Shown here piece after piece: positions 45,501 through 53,948 of a DNA stretch of 64,000 nt. How positions within the stretch are numbered: the first letter of the stretch is position 1; every line of letters begins with the position of its first letter. The notes beneath the pieces are model-generated. The model was not told where the DNA came from. It did not search any database and saw nothing but the letters and a program-made list of their open reading frames with translations. Source of the stretch: Stomoxys calcitrans (taxonomy: Eukaryota; Arthropoda; Insecta; Diptera; Muscidae); contig NC_081554.1 in assembly GCF_963082655.1 (NCBI RefSeq), forward strand, positions 58,452,756 through 58,516,755, in the 5' to 3' direction. The translations under genes and the position numbers were made by a program.

Positions 45501-45954
45501 AAGCCTTAAGGTAGATCTACATGATCTAGAGCGTGAGGTCCAGCGCTACAAGAGAGAACCTCTAGATCAAGCGGCATATCAAGCGGGTCTGAACAACATT
45601 CATGCAGACACGGTAGCAGACGCGTTAACTGGCTACCGGGTGAATGTAGTCCTTGGAGTACGACCGCCACCCATTGCACCCGAAGAAATCGACCTCCCCC
45701 GGCAAACCAGAGTGATTCTGGCTCAATTACGTTCCGGCAGATGCAGCCGCCTCAATTCCCACAGAGCTAGGATTGATGCCGACGTGCAAGATGTATGTCC
45801 CGACTGTAACCAGGGACCGCACGATACACGTCACCTGTTTAACTGCCCGGCCAGACCCACTCGACTCAGACCCAGATCCCTGTGGACGCACCCCATCTTA
45901 GTCGCGGAGTTCCTGGGTCTTGACACTCAACAGAATCAAGCAGACGAAAGATAG
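42556..45954 (+). CDS. Non-LTR retrotransposon polyprotein (EN + RT), open
   Basis: Single 1132-residue ORF of a LINE that nicks DNA and reverse-transcribes its RNA at the target. N-terminus LLVRAGIEKNPGPW (2-15) resembles a 2A ribosome-skipping peptide but has Gly where the consensus has Asp. Residues about 17-55 are a PHD-like zinc finger (CSVC...CNRC...C) lacking seven residues present in the copy at 50.3 kb. Endonuclease: FLQLNCNGLRG, IQETK (Glu142), LGDFNAHH, SDHLPI (Asp322, His323). RT: YRPISLLSPVAKTLE, LDLSKAFD (677-684), GVPQGGVISPALFN, catalytic YADD (765-768), KILGVTFD. C-terminal zinc-knuckle-like Cys1081, Cys1084, His1089/1093, Cys1097. No RNase H. The clade is uncertain (Ingi/Vingi- or CR1/Jockey-like). 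The ATG is the first in frame, but in-frame sequence upstream is open without ATG, so initiation is uncertain. The open frame suggests recent activity. Confidence 0.9.
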   Translation: MLLVRAGIEKNPGPWFCSVCQNRLHHRSVSVRCNRCLEWVLTSLREYSHTGYVARCCANTASSGSQASPSSPSASSSSDYVTPPTSPVRQFMQRQHPSPTIARPVSGNVSFLQLNCNGLRGKIDEIVDFMSRKSISVAAIQETKLTNTCSLHSCHGYNVLRKDRSRNGGGGLAFVIHHSVQYRPISPVLDASDPYMECMGVAVKSGTAEIEIYNVYIPPVGSCVPINGQAYSPDISGLLSGHSRLVLGDFNAHHSSWHSPLGNDQRGIALAEQIDSSTFCTVNEDAPTRITRRCSSSPDISIASPDLLSDVSWQAVISLGSDHLPIILTIDRPPDFITSERRTFINYKKANWTGFREYTNRRFNELPPPSDVLVAERKFRDIINAAAARFIPAGRIPQVRPNFPAQAVVLADERDGIRAMDPANPRISELNLEINRVVNEHKRNLWLEHLEQCNLGTGAGKLWATVKSLSNPGRRDDRTSVTFGELTVTDPKRCARLFNRQFIVHPERDRARRRAIRRIRGLRADEQPSQFTVGEVTNVIRGAKSSKALGPDGISTLMLKNLDLPGVEYLTTVLNLSLNTLIVPDVWKMGRVIPLLKPGKDPSLGESYRPISLLSPVAKTLEALLLPSLVGEFPFAEHQHGFRRLHSTTTALHAITTHICRGFNQPRPCDRTVLVALDLSKAFDTVSHAKLFEDIANTSLQPGLKRWVANYLCGRQSFVEFRDKKSKHRRVKQGVPQGGVISPALFNLYLSSIPPPPDGIEIVSYADDCTILASGPPPIDDICDRLNVYLNELASYFAARNLKISATKSSATLFTTNTREVNSELTVMVDGELIPTIKCPKILGVTFDSSYTFSPHATAICNKVKSRNKVLKSLAGSTWGADKETLLTTYKAIGRSVVSYAAPVWSRQLCDTQWNNIQICQNAALRTATGCLLSSHVDHLHQETKILPVRRHNYMLSKQYLLGCYRRNHPNHHLVDRYPPPRSLKVDLHDLEREVQRYKREPLDQAAYQAGLNNIHADTVADALTGYRVNVVLGVRPPPIAPEEIDLPRQTRVILAQLRSGRCSRLNSHRARIDADVQDVCPDCNQGPHDTRHLFNCPARPTRLRPRSLWTHPILVAEFLGLDTQQNQADER

Positions 45955-45987
45955 TACACAATAAACTGCTACAACAACAACAACAAC
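45955..45987 (+). other. LINE 3' end and CAA tail
   Basis: After the stop, GTACACAATAAACTGCTA is followed by (CAA)n to about 45987. The reverse-complement LINE end at 46397 has the same arrangement. No poly(A) tail and no clear target duplication were found. Confidence 0.8.
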
Positions 45988-46081
45988 CATTTGAGAGTGA
46001 GCCTATTGTTCATAGCGCAGAAGCTTTCACGTTGAACTTGAAGGAAGCCTAGCTCTGAAATTTTTGGGCTCCAGCCTACGA

Positions 46082-46350
46082 AGCCTCCGTGGCACAAAGG
46101 TAACCATGTCCGCCTGTGACGCCGAATGCTTGGGTTCAAATTCCGGCCTGAACATCAGAAAAACATTTTTTCAGCGGTGGTTATACCCTGGCGATATTAG
46201 TAAGGTATCCAGCCATGTTCAAACTTCTCTAGCAATTGGTGTCAGTTAGCGGCACGCACGCTTCAGCATCCAAAAAGAAGGCCTCCTATCATTGAGGAGA
46301 AGTATCCCCTGTTCCTTAGTGTATGGTTCATGGGAAAATACGTGTGTATG
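46082..46350 (+). mobile_element. tRNA-derived SINE (family 1), diverged
   Basis: GCCTCCGTGGCACAAAGGTA (head), CTTGGGTTCAAATTCCGG (box B variant), TTTTCAGCGGTGGTTATACC (body) and GAAGTATCCCCTGTTCC (tail). Confidence 0.8.
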
Positions 46351-46396
46351 TATGACTGCGATGCACTTCCCTGGGTGCTCATCAGAAATGGGCAGC

Positions 46397-46690
46397 GGGT
46401 TGTTGTTGTAGCAGTTTGTTGTGTTCTGTCTGTTTGATTCTGTTGAGTGTCAAGATCCTGGAACTCTGTGACTTAGATAGGGTGCGTCCAGAGAGATCAG
46501 GGTCTGAGTCGAGTGGGTCGGGCTGGGCAGCTAAACAGGTGACGTGTATCGTGTGGTCCCTGTTCACAATCGAGACATACATCTTGCACATCGCCATCAA
46601 TCCTTGCTCTGTAGTCGTTGAGGCGCCTGTATCTTCCGAAACGTAATTGAGCCAGCCAATTGAGCAGTCCTTTGTCAGAAATGATCCTGG
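46397..46690 (-). pseudogene. 5'-truncated LINE 3' end (minus strand)
   Basis: Minus-strand reading gives the C-terminus of the LINE at 42.5-46 kb: LAQLRFGRYRRLNDYRARID, VQDVCLDCEQGPHDTRHLFS and ARPTRLRP, then ACAAACTGCTACAACAACAA. Same zinc-knuckle spacing. On its other side (46688-46735) is a scrap resembling the CAA-tailed element (TCGATACCGG...GATTGCAGTTGCGATTGC). Confidence 0.88.
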
Positions 46691-46839
46691 ATCGATACCG
46701 GTACGTAAAACCGATTGCAGTTGCGATTGCGGCCAGCAGGTTTATGTTCTCGGATGATATCGATGCTGTTTTGATGCAACACAGTTGGAAGGAACTGCCT
46801 GTGGTGAGGGACATGATAAAAGAGGGAATTTTTGTCTAT

Positions 46840-47245
46840 GTGGGTAATTCATATAAACCCAAAAGTCCACTGGACTGGATGGCATATTGCCTACAGAGGG
46901 CAGGATTTTATACCATGCAGCTCCCTAATGGGATGGTGTTGAGTTTAGCTGACCTATGCGCGGTCTGAATGGCGGGAGGTTAAGGAGGTTTCCATCCCCC
47001 AGGCAAAAAACAATAGGAAAATTAGTTCTTCATGTTTCGTCTTCAAACCACCCTAAAGACTATTGGACTCGCATATTAGGAACCTATTTGAACCTTCTTT
47101 GTAAAATAGCTATTACCATGTCTGCCCTAAATGTGTGACGATTACTATGGCCTTCATGATCTAAAGGGTGACATAGAAAGGAGTTTAAGGATAGGCGACC
47201 TTCTTGGACCTAGAAGGAACTTTCAATAACGTAAATTTGTAGTAG
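46840..47245 (+). pseudogene. Decayed R1/LOA-type RT fragment
   Basis: In shifting frames: WREVKEVSIPQAKNNRK (about 46970-47020), SSNHPKDY (about 47040-47065), GLHDLKGDIERSLRIG (about 47150-47195) and TFLDLEGTFNNV (about 47198-47233). The last is the RT motif-A block, the usual order for the N-terminal half of this RT class. Same group as the fragments at 11.5-15 kb. Confidence 0.65.
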
Positions 47246-47296
47246 TCCATACATGTCCCTCAAATCAACATGAGGATCTCTTCAAATATGTTAATT

Positions 47297-47575
47297 TTCC
47301 GATGAACATTGTATTAAGGAACAGGTGCAAACTTCTAACACACATATCAATGAGTGCTGTCCGATTCAAGTTTTGAGCTCAATGAACGGCGTGCCGCAGT
47401 GCCAGACCTGTTTGGGTAGAAGTTTTTACATGGCAAATTACCTCACAAATGTCGTCAGCAATAGGAGGAGATGACCATCGCTGAAAAATTTTTACTGATG
47501 TTCTCGCCAGGATTCGAACCCAGACGTTCAGTGTCATAGGCGGACATGCAAACCTCTGCGCTGCGGTGGCCTCCA
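47297..47575 (-). mobile_element. tRNA-derived SINE (family 1), reverse
   Basis: Reverse-complement tail (AACATTGTATTAAGGAACAG), body (TACCTCACAAATGTCG) and head with intact box B (GGATTCGAACCCAG) and box A (CCTCTGCGCTGCGGTGGCC). Confidence 0.85.
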
Positions 47576-48111
47576 AACTGACTTTGATGCTGCAAATTAC
47601 CAAGTTATGAACTGTAGGCCCAACAGACGGGAGATTAGAGAGCAACACTACGGTATTGATGATAGAGCATTAGCCACGCTAGAAACTAGGCCGAAGGCGT
47701 GTTGCCTGTGAGCAAATCCAGCTGTTGTCTGGCAATTTAGTTTCAGCAATCAATTAAATCCTTGAATTTCTGGTGATATTCATTCTCATGGTCATTTGCT
47801 TGACTCACTCACCTTTGGGAAAAATTCACTCTCTTGGGTTCATAACAGAGGATTTCAAATTTGTAGTCCTCAAAGGTTTTGTAGAAGAAGTGGCGTTTTT
47901 TTGTATCATTTTTGATTTTGTATACTCCCAAAAATCAGCCCAGGAACGCGAATATGAACCCTGAGTTTGAGAATTATAAGCGCCTTTTTAAAGAAATGAC
48001 TCTCAAACTATAGACAATATGGCAGTTAAACTGAAGAAGATTTGGAAATTGGGACCCAACTGACAAATTTACAAAATGCTACTGAAATTAAGTTAGTCTT
48101 AATCTTTTAAG
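47576..48111. other. No feature recognised
   Basis: Unassigned sequence between SINE and CAA-tailed element; short frames only. Confidence 0.4.
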
Positions 48112-48330
48112 GTGGGTCTCAGTGAGAGGCTGGTTGGTTGTATAAATACTGAGTGCCTATGATGCTCCATACGACAAGACGAGTTATTGGTTCCTTTAAA
48201 TAACCAATGGCCATCATGTTCCAGCGGCTATAGGTTGTATAGACCGCAACGAACCCATTGCTCGCATATAAGAGCTTGACAAGGATTGCCAACTCCACAT
48301 GCAAATGTGGCTACAACAATAAAAACATTT
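48112..48330 (+). mobile_element. CAA-tailed short element, 5'-truncated
   Basis: Plus-strand copy: GTGAGAGGCTGG, GATGCTCCATACGACAAGAC, AATAACCAATGGCCATCATG, then stem-loop CCACATGCAAATGTGG and CTACAACAATAAAAAC tail. The stem is intact and the loop is GCAA. Confidence 0.75.
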
Positions 48331-48667
48331 TGTAGAGGCAAAGGATACGGCGAGGAGGTTATGGACAATACACCGTAGTTCAACCAAAACGCGTTTCAGC
48401 CTGCAATTCCACTATCAAGACTGTACACAATAAAAGTTTCGGTTTTCTCATTAATTTCCACAATTTCACTTTAATTGAAATATCACTTAGTTCTTCTAAT
48501 AACATCAATGATTGGCTTATTTGAAAGTTTGCTGATGATGGCGCGTTGTGTTTTCTATTTTAAATACTACACCTTATTAATGTGTTCATAATAATTCATT
48601 GAATCTTGTTGTTGTTGTCGTAGTAGAGCAGTATCGGGTTACAATTTTCCATAGCAGAAGGAAATTT
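48331..48667. other. No feature recognised
   Basis: AT-rich sequence downstream (in ND-PDSW orientation) of the poly(A) signal; a TTGTTGTTGTCG run near 48608. Confidence 0.35.
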
Positions 48668-48673
48668 TTTATT
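48668..48673 (-). promoter_or_regulatory. Poly(A) signal of ND-PDSW
   Basis: AATAAA on the minus strand, about 78 nt downstream of the ND-PDSW stop codon at 48751-48753. Confidence 0.6.
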
Positions 48674-48750
48674 AACAGAAAGTAATTTAACTAAATTTTC
48701 AGTTTGCTGGCTGGCTGGTCACATGCGTAGGAAGGCACCAAAAGAAAAAC

Positions 48751-49531
48751 TTAATGCTCGGCTTCTTCACCATCATGTTTTTTACCACCACTACCTACGG
48801 GACCGTGGCGACGTTCCCAAATCATGCGATGTTTTTGTTTCATGTAGGCAGCTTTGGCATTGGCATAACCGCCCAAATCACCGTCTAGAATACAAAAATA
48901 TTAGGATTTGAAGATTAAATTAAATACTATTCCATATGCTCACATTTGATAAACCAATTTTCGGCAGCCTTTTCATATTGGTCCAAAATTGGCTTGCACT
49001 TGATAATATGGTCGGGAGCCTCATAGAGGGTGCAATCCTCGAAACGTTGACGCAAAATGGTAACAATGTCATTGTCCACCATGCGATCACGACGGAATTG
49101 TTGATCGGCTTCGAAACGGCAAGCTACATCATCCGTATAGCATTGATCAATGGTGGGCACACGACGATATTGTTGATGATACCAGGCATACTTTTGCTGA
49201 TTTGGCTCCACAATGCTTCCTAAAGCAGATAACATAAAATTAAGCAAAACATCATTTATGGAATAGTGCAAAATCAATGTAAACAAATGCAGAATAACAA
49301 CAAATGAAAGTTGCGGGATCTCCATTGAGGTTATGTCATTATGTAATGGAGTTCACAGAAATTGCTTAAAAATACTTGAAAACTGGAATCTTTCTCATAA
49401 AGTTAAACATAAACCCCTGGGGCAGGCTATGAGCTTCATGAAAACCCACCTCTGAACCATGTTACAGGACCATCTATCATGTTATAGAGGCAGTCAGCAA
49501 AAGCTGCCATGGGACTGCGAGCTTCGGGCAT
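48751..49531 (-). CDS. ND-PDSW: ND-PDSW (NDUFB10), complex I subunit, three exons
   Basis: Accessory subunit of mitochondrial NADH:ubiquinone oxidoreductase, placed in the membrane arm on the intermembrane-space side. Exons on the minus strand: 49450-49531, 48944-49219, 48751-48884, all with GT/AG sites (donors GTGGGT and GTGAGC; acceptors CTTTAG and TTCTAG), giving 163 residues. The start reads MPEARSPMAAFADCLYNMID and exon 1 joins as WFRG-SIVEPNQQKYAWYHQ. The conserved core includes RRVPTIDQCYTDDVACRFEA, RQRFEDCTLYEAPDH and NWFIKYGDLGGYANAKAAY. Four core cysteines (CYTDDVAC and CTLYEAPDHIIKC) fit the disulfide-bonded IMS subunit. The end is GKKHDGEEAEH. Reading straight through exon 2 gives a false hydrophobic N-terminus from intron 1. 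Intact, with no frameshift. Confidence 0.95.
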
Positions 49532-49970
49532 TATGGCTTTTTCTAAATTGGAGAATAAAGAAATAGGAAATTTTTATTATTTAAATATCGATTATGTTGT
49601 TATTTATATTTTATTTACTATTCTATACACCGCTAATAAGGAAATTTCCAAAATTCGTTAAAATTTTTAATTTACTTTCTGTCTGTCGGTTTCCAAAACC
49701 CGAAAAACTGAATGTTTTTTCTTAGCTGTCAAATGGCATCAGCTGTGAAATGTCATTGTAGTGCTTTAACATAAAATCAGGGTTGGCATGCAAAGAAACA
49801 TCTCTGTATATTGATAAACTGATGGTTGTTGTCTGTGCTACATTAAATACTACTTTGACAGCAGTTGTAACGGATGTTTATAGTAAAGACAACAACTTTA
49901 ATAAAGAAAGGGACCTTATGACGATGCAGTAATAAAATTTAAAAACCTGCATGCAGCTATAATGATAAAC
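49532..49970 (-). promoter_or_regulatory. Upstream region of ND-PDSW
   Basis: AT-rich (49570-49680) then mixed sequence between ND-PDSW and the LINE leader at 49972. The promoter must lie here unless the transcript starts inside the LINE debris. No TATA box is convincing. Confidence 0.4.
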
Positions 49971-49971
49971 A

Positions 49972-51925
49972 ATGGCAGCCGGTTGTACGCACCGGATTGA
50001 CGCGATGGAATACCTCATCGGCAAGGGCTGCCGCCTCAGTGCTCGTATTCGTTTTTTTCGTCATGGGAGAGGTATATACCGACGTGCCTCACGGTTCTGG
50101 TACGTGCTGGGATTGAAAATAACCGCCTCAGTGCACGTTTTCATTTTTTTTCGTCATGGGAGAGGCATATCCCGGAGTGCCGCACGCTTCCGTTACGTGC
50201 TGGGATTGAAAATAACCCCGGACCTTTGTTCTTTTCGGTTTGGCAGAACGGCCTCCATCATCGGTCGGTGTCGGTGAGGCGTAATTGGTGCATGGAGTGG
50301 GTACATTTCCGATCTTGCTGTGGCCTTACGTCACTACGGGAGTATAGTTGCACTGAATATGTTGCAAGGTGCTATGCGAACATAGACAGCAGTGGGTCAC
50401 AAGCGTCGTCGGACTATGTGACTCCCCCGATCTCTCTTGTGCGGCAATATACGCAACAGCAGCATTCCAGCCCCAATATTGCCAGGCCAGTGCCGGGAAA
50501 TGTATAATTTTTGTAATTGAATTGCGACGGTCTCCGTGGCAAGATCGACGAGATAATGGATTTTATGGGTCGGAAGAATATATTGGTTGCAGCGATCCAT
50601 TAAATAAAGCTGACCAATACCTGTAGCTTGCACAGTTTTCACGGATACAATGCTGCGTAAGGATCGCTCAAGAAATGGAGGTGGGGGATAGGCCTTCGTG
50701 ATACACCATTCCGTGCAGTATAGACCCATCTCGCCTGTGCCTGGGGTTAGTGACCTCTACATGGAGTGCATCGGGATAGCAGTCAGGTCCGGTACTGCCG
50801 CGATAGAGCTATACAATGTGTACGTACCGCCGGTTGGTAGTTGAGACCCAGTTAATGGCCAAATTTACAGGCCCGACATTACTGGCCTACTGTCTTGCCA
50901 TAATCGCATGGTTCTAGGGAACTTTAATGCGCATCACATTTCATGGCATTCTCCCCTAGGTAACGACCAGCGGGGCATAGCTTTGGCGGAGCAGATTGAA
51001 GGCACCACGTTTTGCACGGTAAATGAGGATGCCACCATTAGGTTTACGAGGAGGTGTAGCAGCTCGCCAGACATTTCTATTGGATTCCCTGATCTCCTGA
51101 GTGACGTATCCTGGCAAGCCATAATTTCTTTGGGATCAGACCACCTACCCATAATTCTCATCATCGACCGACTTCATAACCTCTAAGGGTCGGCTGTTTA
51201 GCAATCAGAAGAAAGTCGCTTCAGTGAACTGACACCCCCCTCGGATGTGGTAGTTGCCGAGAGGAAATTCCGCGACATCATTAACGCAGCTGCCGCTAGC
51301 TTTATACCAGCCGGTCGAATACCGCAAGTGCGGACCAATTTCCCGGCGCAGGAAGTAGTAATGCAGACGAGAGTGATGGGATTCTTTGTGCGGGCCCCAC
51401 TAACCCCGGAATCGGCGAGCTGAATCTGGAAATAAATAGAGTAGCCAACGAACATAAGCGGAATTTTTGGCTGGAACACTTGGAGCAATGTAACTTAGGC
51501 ACCGGTTTAGGCAAGCTGTGGTCTACTGCTAAGCCGCTCTCGAACCCCGGTAGACGGGACGACAGGAGCTCAGTCACTTTTGGCGAAGTAACCGTGACTG
51601 ATCCGAAGAGATGCGCCATCACAATTTACTGTGGGCGAAGTTTGAATGTCATCCGTGGTGCCAAATCATCCAATGCGTTGGACCCCACTACACTGATGTT
51701 GAAGAATCTGGATCTACCTGTAGTTGAGTACCGTACTACTGGGCAGATGATATTGTGATCCCGCTACTGAAGCCTGGAAAGGACCCGAGTTTGGGGGCGT
51801 CGTACTGATCGATCTCCCTTCTCTTATTAGTAGCAAAGACGCTTGAGGCATTACTCCTCCCGAGCCTCGTAGGAGAATTTCCATTCGCCGAGCATCAACA
51901 TGGATTTCGAAGACTGCATACCACA
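49972..51925 (+). pseudogene. Broken second LINE copy (leader, EN, RT start)
   Basis: Same family as 42556-45954. Starts with leader ATGGCAGCCGGTTGTACGCA and CTGCCGCCTCAGTG; the following segment (TCGTCATGGGAGAGG...GGGATTGAAAATAACC) occurs twice in tandem (about 50040-50120 and 50145-50220). It reads RAGIENNPGP-like, then the zinc finger with WVHFRSCCGLTSLREY, which preserves the seven residues deleted in the open copy. The endonuclease part keeps LGNFNAHHISWHSPLGNDQRG and SDHLPIILIIDR. Stops and frameshifts occur throughout, with a deletion near 51615. Plus-strand homology ends at about 51925, equivalent to about 44490 of the open copy. Confidence 0.88.
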
Positions 51926-51944
51926 ATACTGCATACCACATACC

Positions 51945-52410
51945 ATGGTCTCTGCGATAGCAGTCCAAAAGGTATTGCTTAGATAGGATGTAGTTATGTC
52001 TTCGCACAGGTAGCTACAAGTGCAGGGGTATCATCCCGCCTTGGGAAACTCCCTGTTTCACTCTACGGTGTTTCGTCTTTTTATCCCTAAATTCCACAAA
52101 TGACTGGCGACCACACAGATAATTCGCGACCCAGCGTTTCAGGCCTGGCTGGAGAGACGTGTTGATGATGTCCTCAAATTGTTTGTCATGGTGTTGAATG
52201 CCTTCCATAGGTCCAGTGCCACCAGGACCGTCCTATCACATGGCCTGGGCTGATTGAAGCCACGGCAAATGTGTGCGTTGATGGCATGCCAAGCCGTTGG
52301 TTTCCTATGCTGTCTTCGAAATCCATGCTGATGCTCGGCGAATGAAAATTCTCCAACGAGGCTCGGGAGCAGTAGTCCGTTAAGCGTCTCGGCCAGATCG
52401 CGCATGCGAA
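51945..52410 (-). pseudogene. Inverted LINE RT pieces
   Basis: Minus-strand pieces of the same LINE. 51945-52015 matches the C-terminal RRHNYxLSKQYLLxCYRR region (open copy about 45405-45450). 52025-52410 matches the RT core: GEFSFAEHQHGFRR, RPCDRTVLVALDLWKAFN, LKRWVANYLCGRQSFVEF and VKQGVSQGG (open copy about 44400-44780). The catalytic YADD segment between them is missing. The 44420-44490 equivalent is thus present in both orientations at 51850-51925 and about 52310-52385. Confidence 0.85.
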
Positions 52411-52436
52411 ATGATTACTCTTTGGGTTCTTGTTTT

Positions 52437-52581
52437 CGATATTGTAGCCACATGTGGAGGAGGCGAACCTTGCCATATTGAGCATAATAGGCGGTCAATT
52501 TGTATGCAAGAGCCGGTGCCGCCCGGCCTCTCACTGAGACGCTCGATACCGATGCCGCCCGGTAGCGCCCAGCACGGGATA
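52437..52581 (-). mobile_element. CAA-tailed element, internally deleted
   Basis: ATTGTAGCCACATGTGGAGG shows the tail and stem, with the loop lost (CCACATGTGG). GTGCCGCCCGGCCTCTCACT and GACGCTCGATACCGATGCCG follow. The middle of the element is missing. Confidence 0.6.
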
Positions 52582-52583
52582 TA

Positions 52584-52815
52584 CAGGGTGGCTGATGAAA
52601 GCCGCTACCAAAAAAAAATGTAATAACTTTTTTTCTATTTAATAATAATAATTTAATAATTAATTTAATTAATTAATTAATTAATTTAATTAATAATAAT
52701 TTAATAATTAATTTAATAATTTAATTTAACATGAATAAAAGAAAAATGTATTCCATACACCGAAAAAAAAATGTAGCAATATTCATCATTGTAGCAATAT
52801 TCATCAGCCACCCTG
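52584..52815. mobile_element. MITE, TIR CAGGGTGGCTGATGAA, TA TSD
   Basis: CAGGGTGGCTGATGAA at 52584 and TTCATCAGCCACCCTG ending 52815 are perfect complements, flanked by TA (52582-52583, 52816-52817). The core is A-rich, a TTAATTAATTAA tract and ATGTAGCAATATTCATC repeats. 232 bp, no coding; TA duplication fits the Tc1/mariner type. Confidence 0.88.
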
Positions 52816-52817
52816 TA

Positions 52818-53155
52818 TGTTGAGCACCACACAGGCTGGAACATTGAGGTCCAATTTGTGTGACATTCATTGCTTTCACGAGAAGCTTAGCTGCGAGCTA
52901 CCAGGCGCGTCCACAGGTTGCGGATAGTGGAATGCTCCATACGGAGTAGCTGCAATGGCAGAGTAGCTTCAACGGCAATCAGCGGTATCGAGCGAAGAGT
53001 TATTGACAATGCGAGTTATTGCCGACTTTAAATAGCCAATGGCCACCCTGTTTCCGCGGCGATTGGTCCTTTAGACCGGAACGAGCTTTGTCACCTACAG
53101 GTGCTTGATGAGCATCGCCACCTTCGCATGAAAATGTGGCTACAACAACAACCGC
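52818..53155 (+). mobile_element. CAA-tailed short element, nearly full
   Basis: Plus-strand copy: GAGCACCACACAGGCTGGAA, GCGCGTCCACAGGTTGCGGA, GGAGTAGCTGCAATGG, AATAGCCAATGGCCACCCTG, GGAACGAGC, stem-loop CGCATGAAAATGTGG (one G-T wobble, GAAA loop) and CTACAACAACAACC. With 52437-52581 and 53156-53245 it forms head-to-head and tail-to-tail inverted neighbours. Confidence 0.75.
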
Positions 53156-53245
53156 CCGGTAGCTTGCAGCTAAGCTTCTGGTGACAGCGATGTACATCAC
53201 AGAGGTCGGACCTCAAAGTTGCAGCCTGAGTCGGCTGATACGCCC
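53156..53245 (-). mobile_element. CAA-tailed element 5' fragment
   Basis: GTAGCTTGCAGCTAAGCTTC, GTGACAGCGATGTACATCAC and GACCTCAAAGTTGCAGCCTG match 62920-62985 in the same orientation; the 3' part and tail are absent. Confidence 0.6.
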
Positions 53246-53948
53246 ATTAGGGGGTATTTGGGGGTGGGGCGACCTCCCATTACTTGAACTTAATATGCCA
53301 TATTTGCAATCCACTGCCGAAAAGTTTTCATATTTATAGGAGGAAGGTTGGTGTGGTCCGCTGGTTGCTTGGACCCAAAATTTAATACGATATTCTTTTT
53401 CTAGTCTCCAATACCTTTCCCTTAATACCCATATTGTGCCTATCAGTCCACTTTTGGTTTTGGGTGGCCTTATTGTGGTAAGGGGGAGGGTCCGCCATCA
53501 TCCTATATCTAAAAATTATATAACCTATGTTTCCTTCCACAAAAATCTACACAATCTGTGAAAATTTTAAGAAAATCTGTTTAGCCGTTTTCGATTCTAC
53601 GGAACAAACAAACATACCGAGTCTCATATAGTCATGATGGGTCATATGTCTATCAGGGGCGTTTTTTTTTGGGGGGGGGGAGGGGGGGGGGGGTGGTGAT
53701 TTGAGTCCCATATTGTCATGCTCGTCCAATAAATGAAATTCGTACTCTACTCCTGCATACCTTTAATTTGTCTTGATCGGGGTAAGGGGAAGGGTCCGCC
53801 CCCTTCCGATATCAAACAATTATATAGCCTATGTTTCCTTCTGGACAAACCTAAACAACCTGAAATTTCCAATGTAATCGATTCAGCCGTTTTTGAGTCA
53901 ATACGGAACAAACAAACAAACTGACAAACAAACACAAATTAATTTTTG
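53246..53948. repeat. Two copies of an unidentified ~170-bp repeat; G-tract
   Basis: GGTAAGGGGGAGGGTCCGCC...TATGTTTCCTTC...CGTTTTCGATTCTACGGAAC (53475-53605) recurs as GGTAAGGGGAAGGGTCCGCC...TATGTTTCCTTC...CGTTTTTGAGTCAATACGGA (53781-53910), each followed by AACAAACAAACA. Between them is a T9 run and a long G tract (53671-53693, interrupted by one A). Probably 3' ends of an unidentified retroelement. Confidence 0.6.

Noticed and set aside
48936..49223. 95-codon plus-strand frame
   Set aside because: Antisense shadow of ND-PDSW exon 2.
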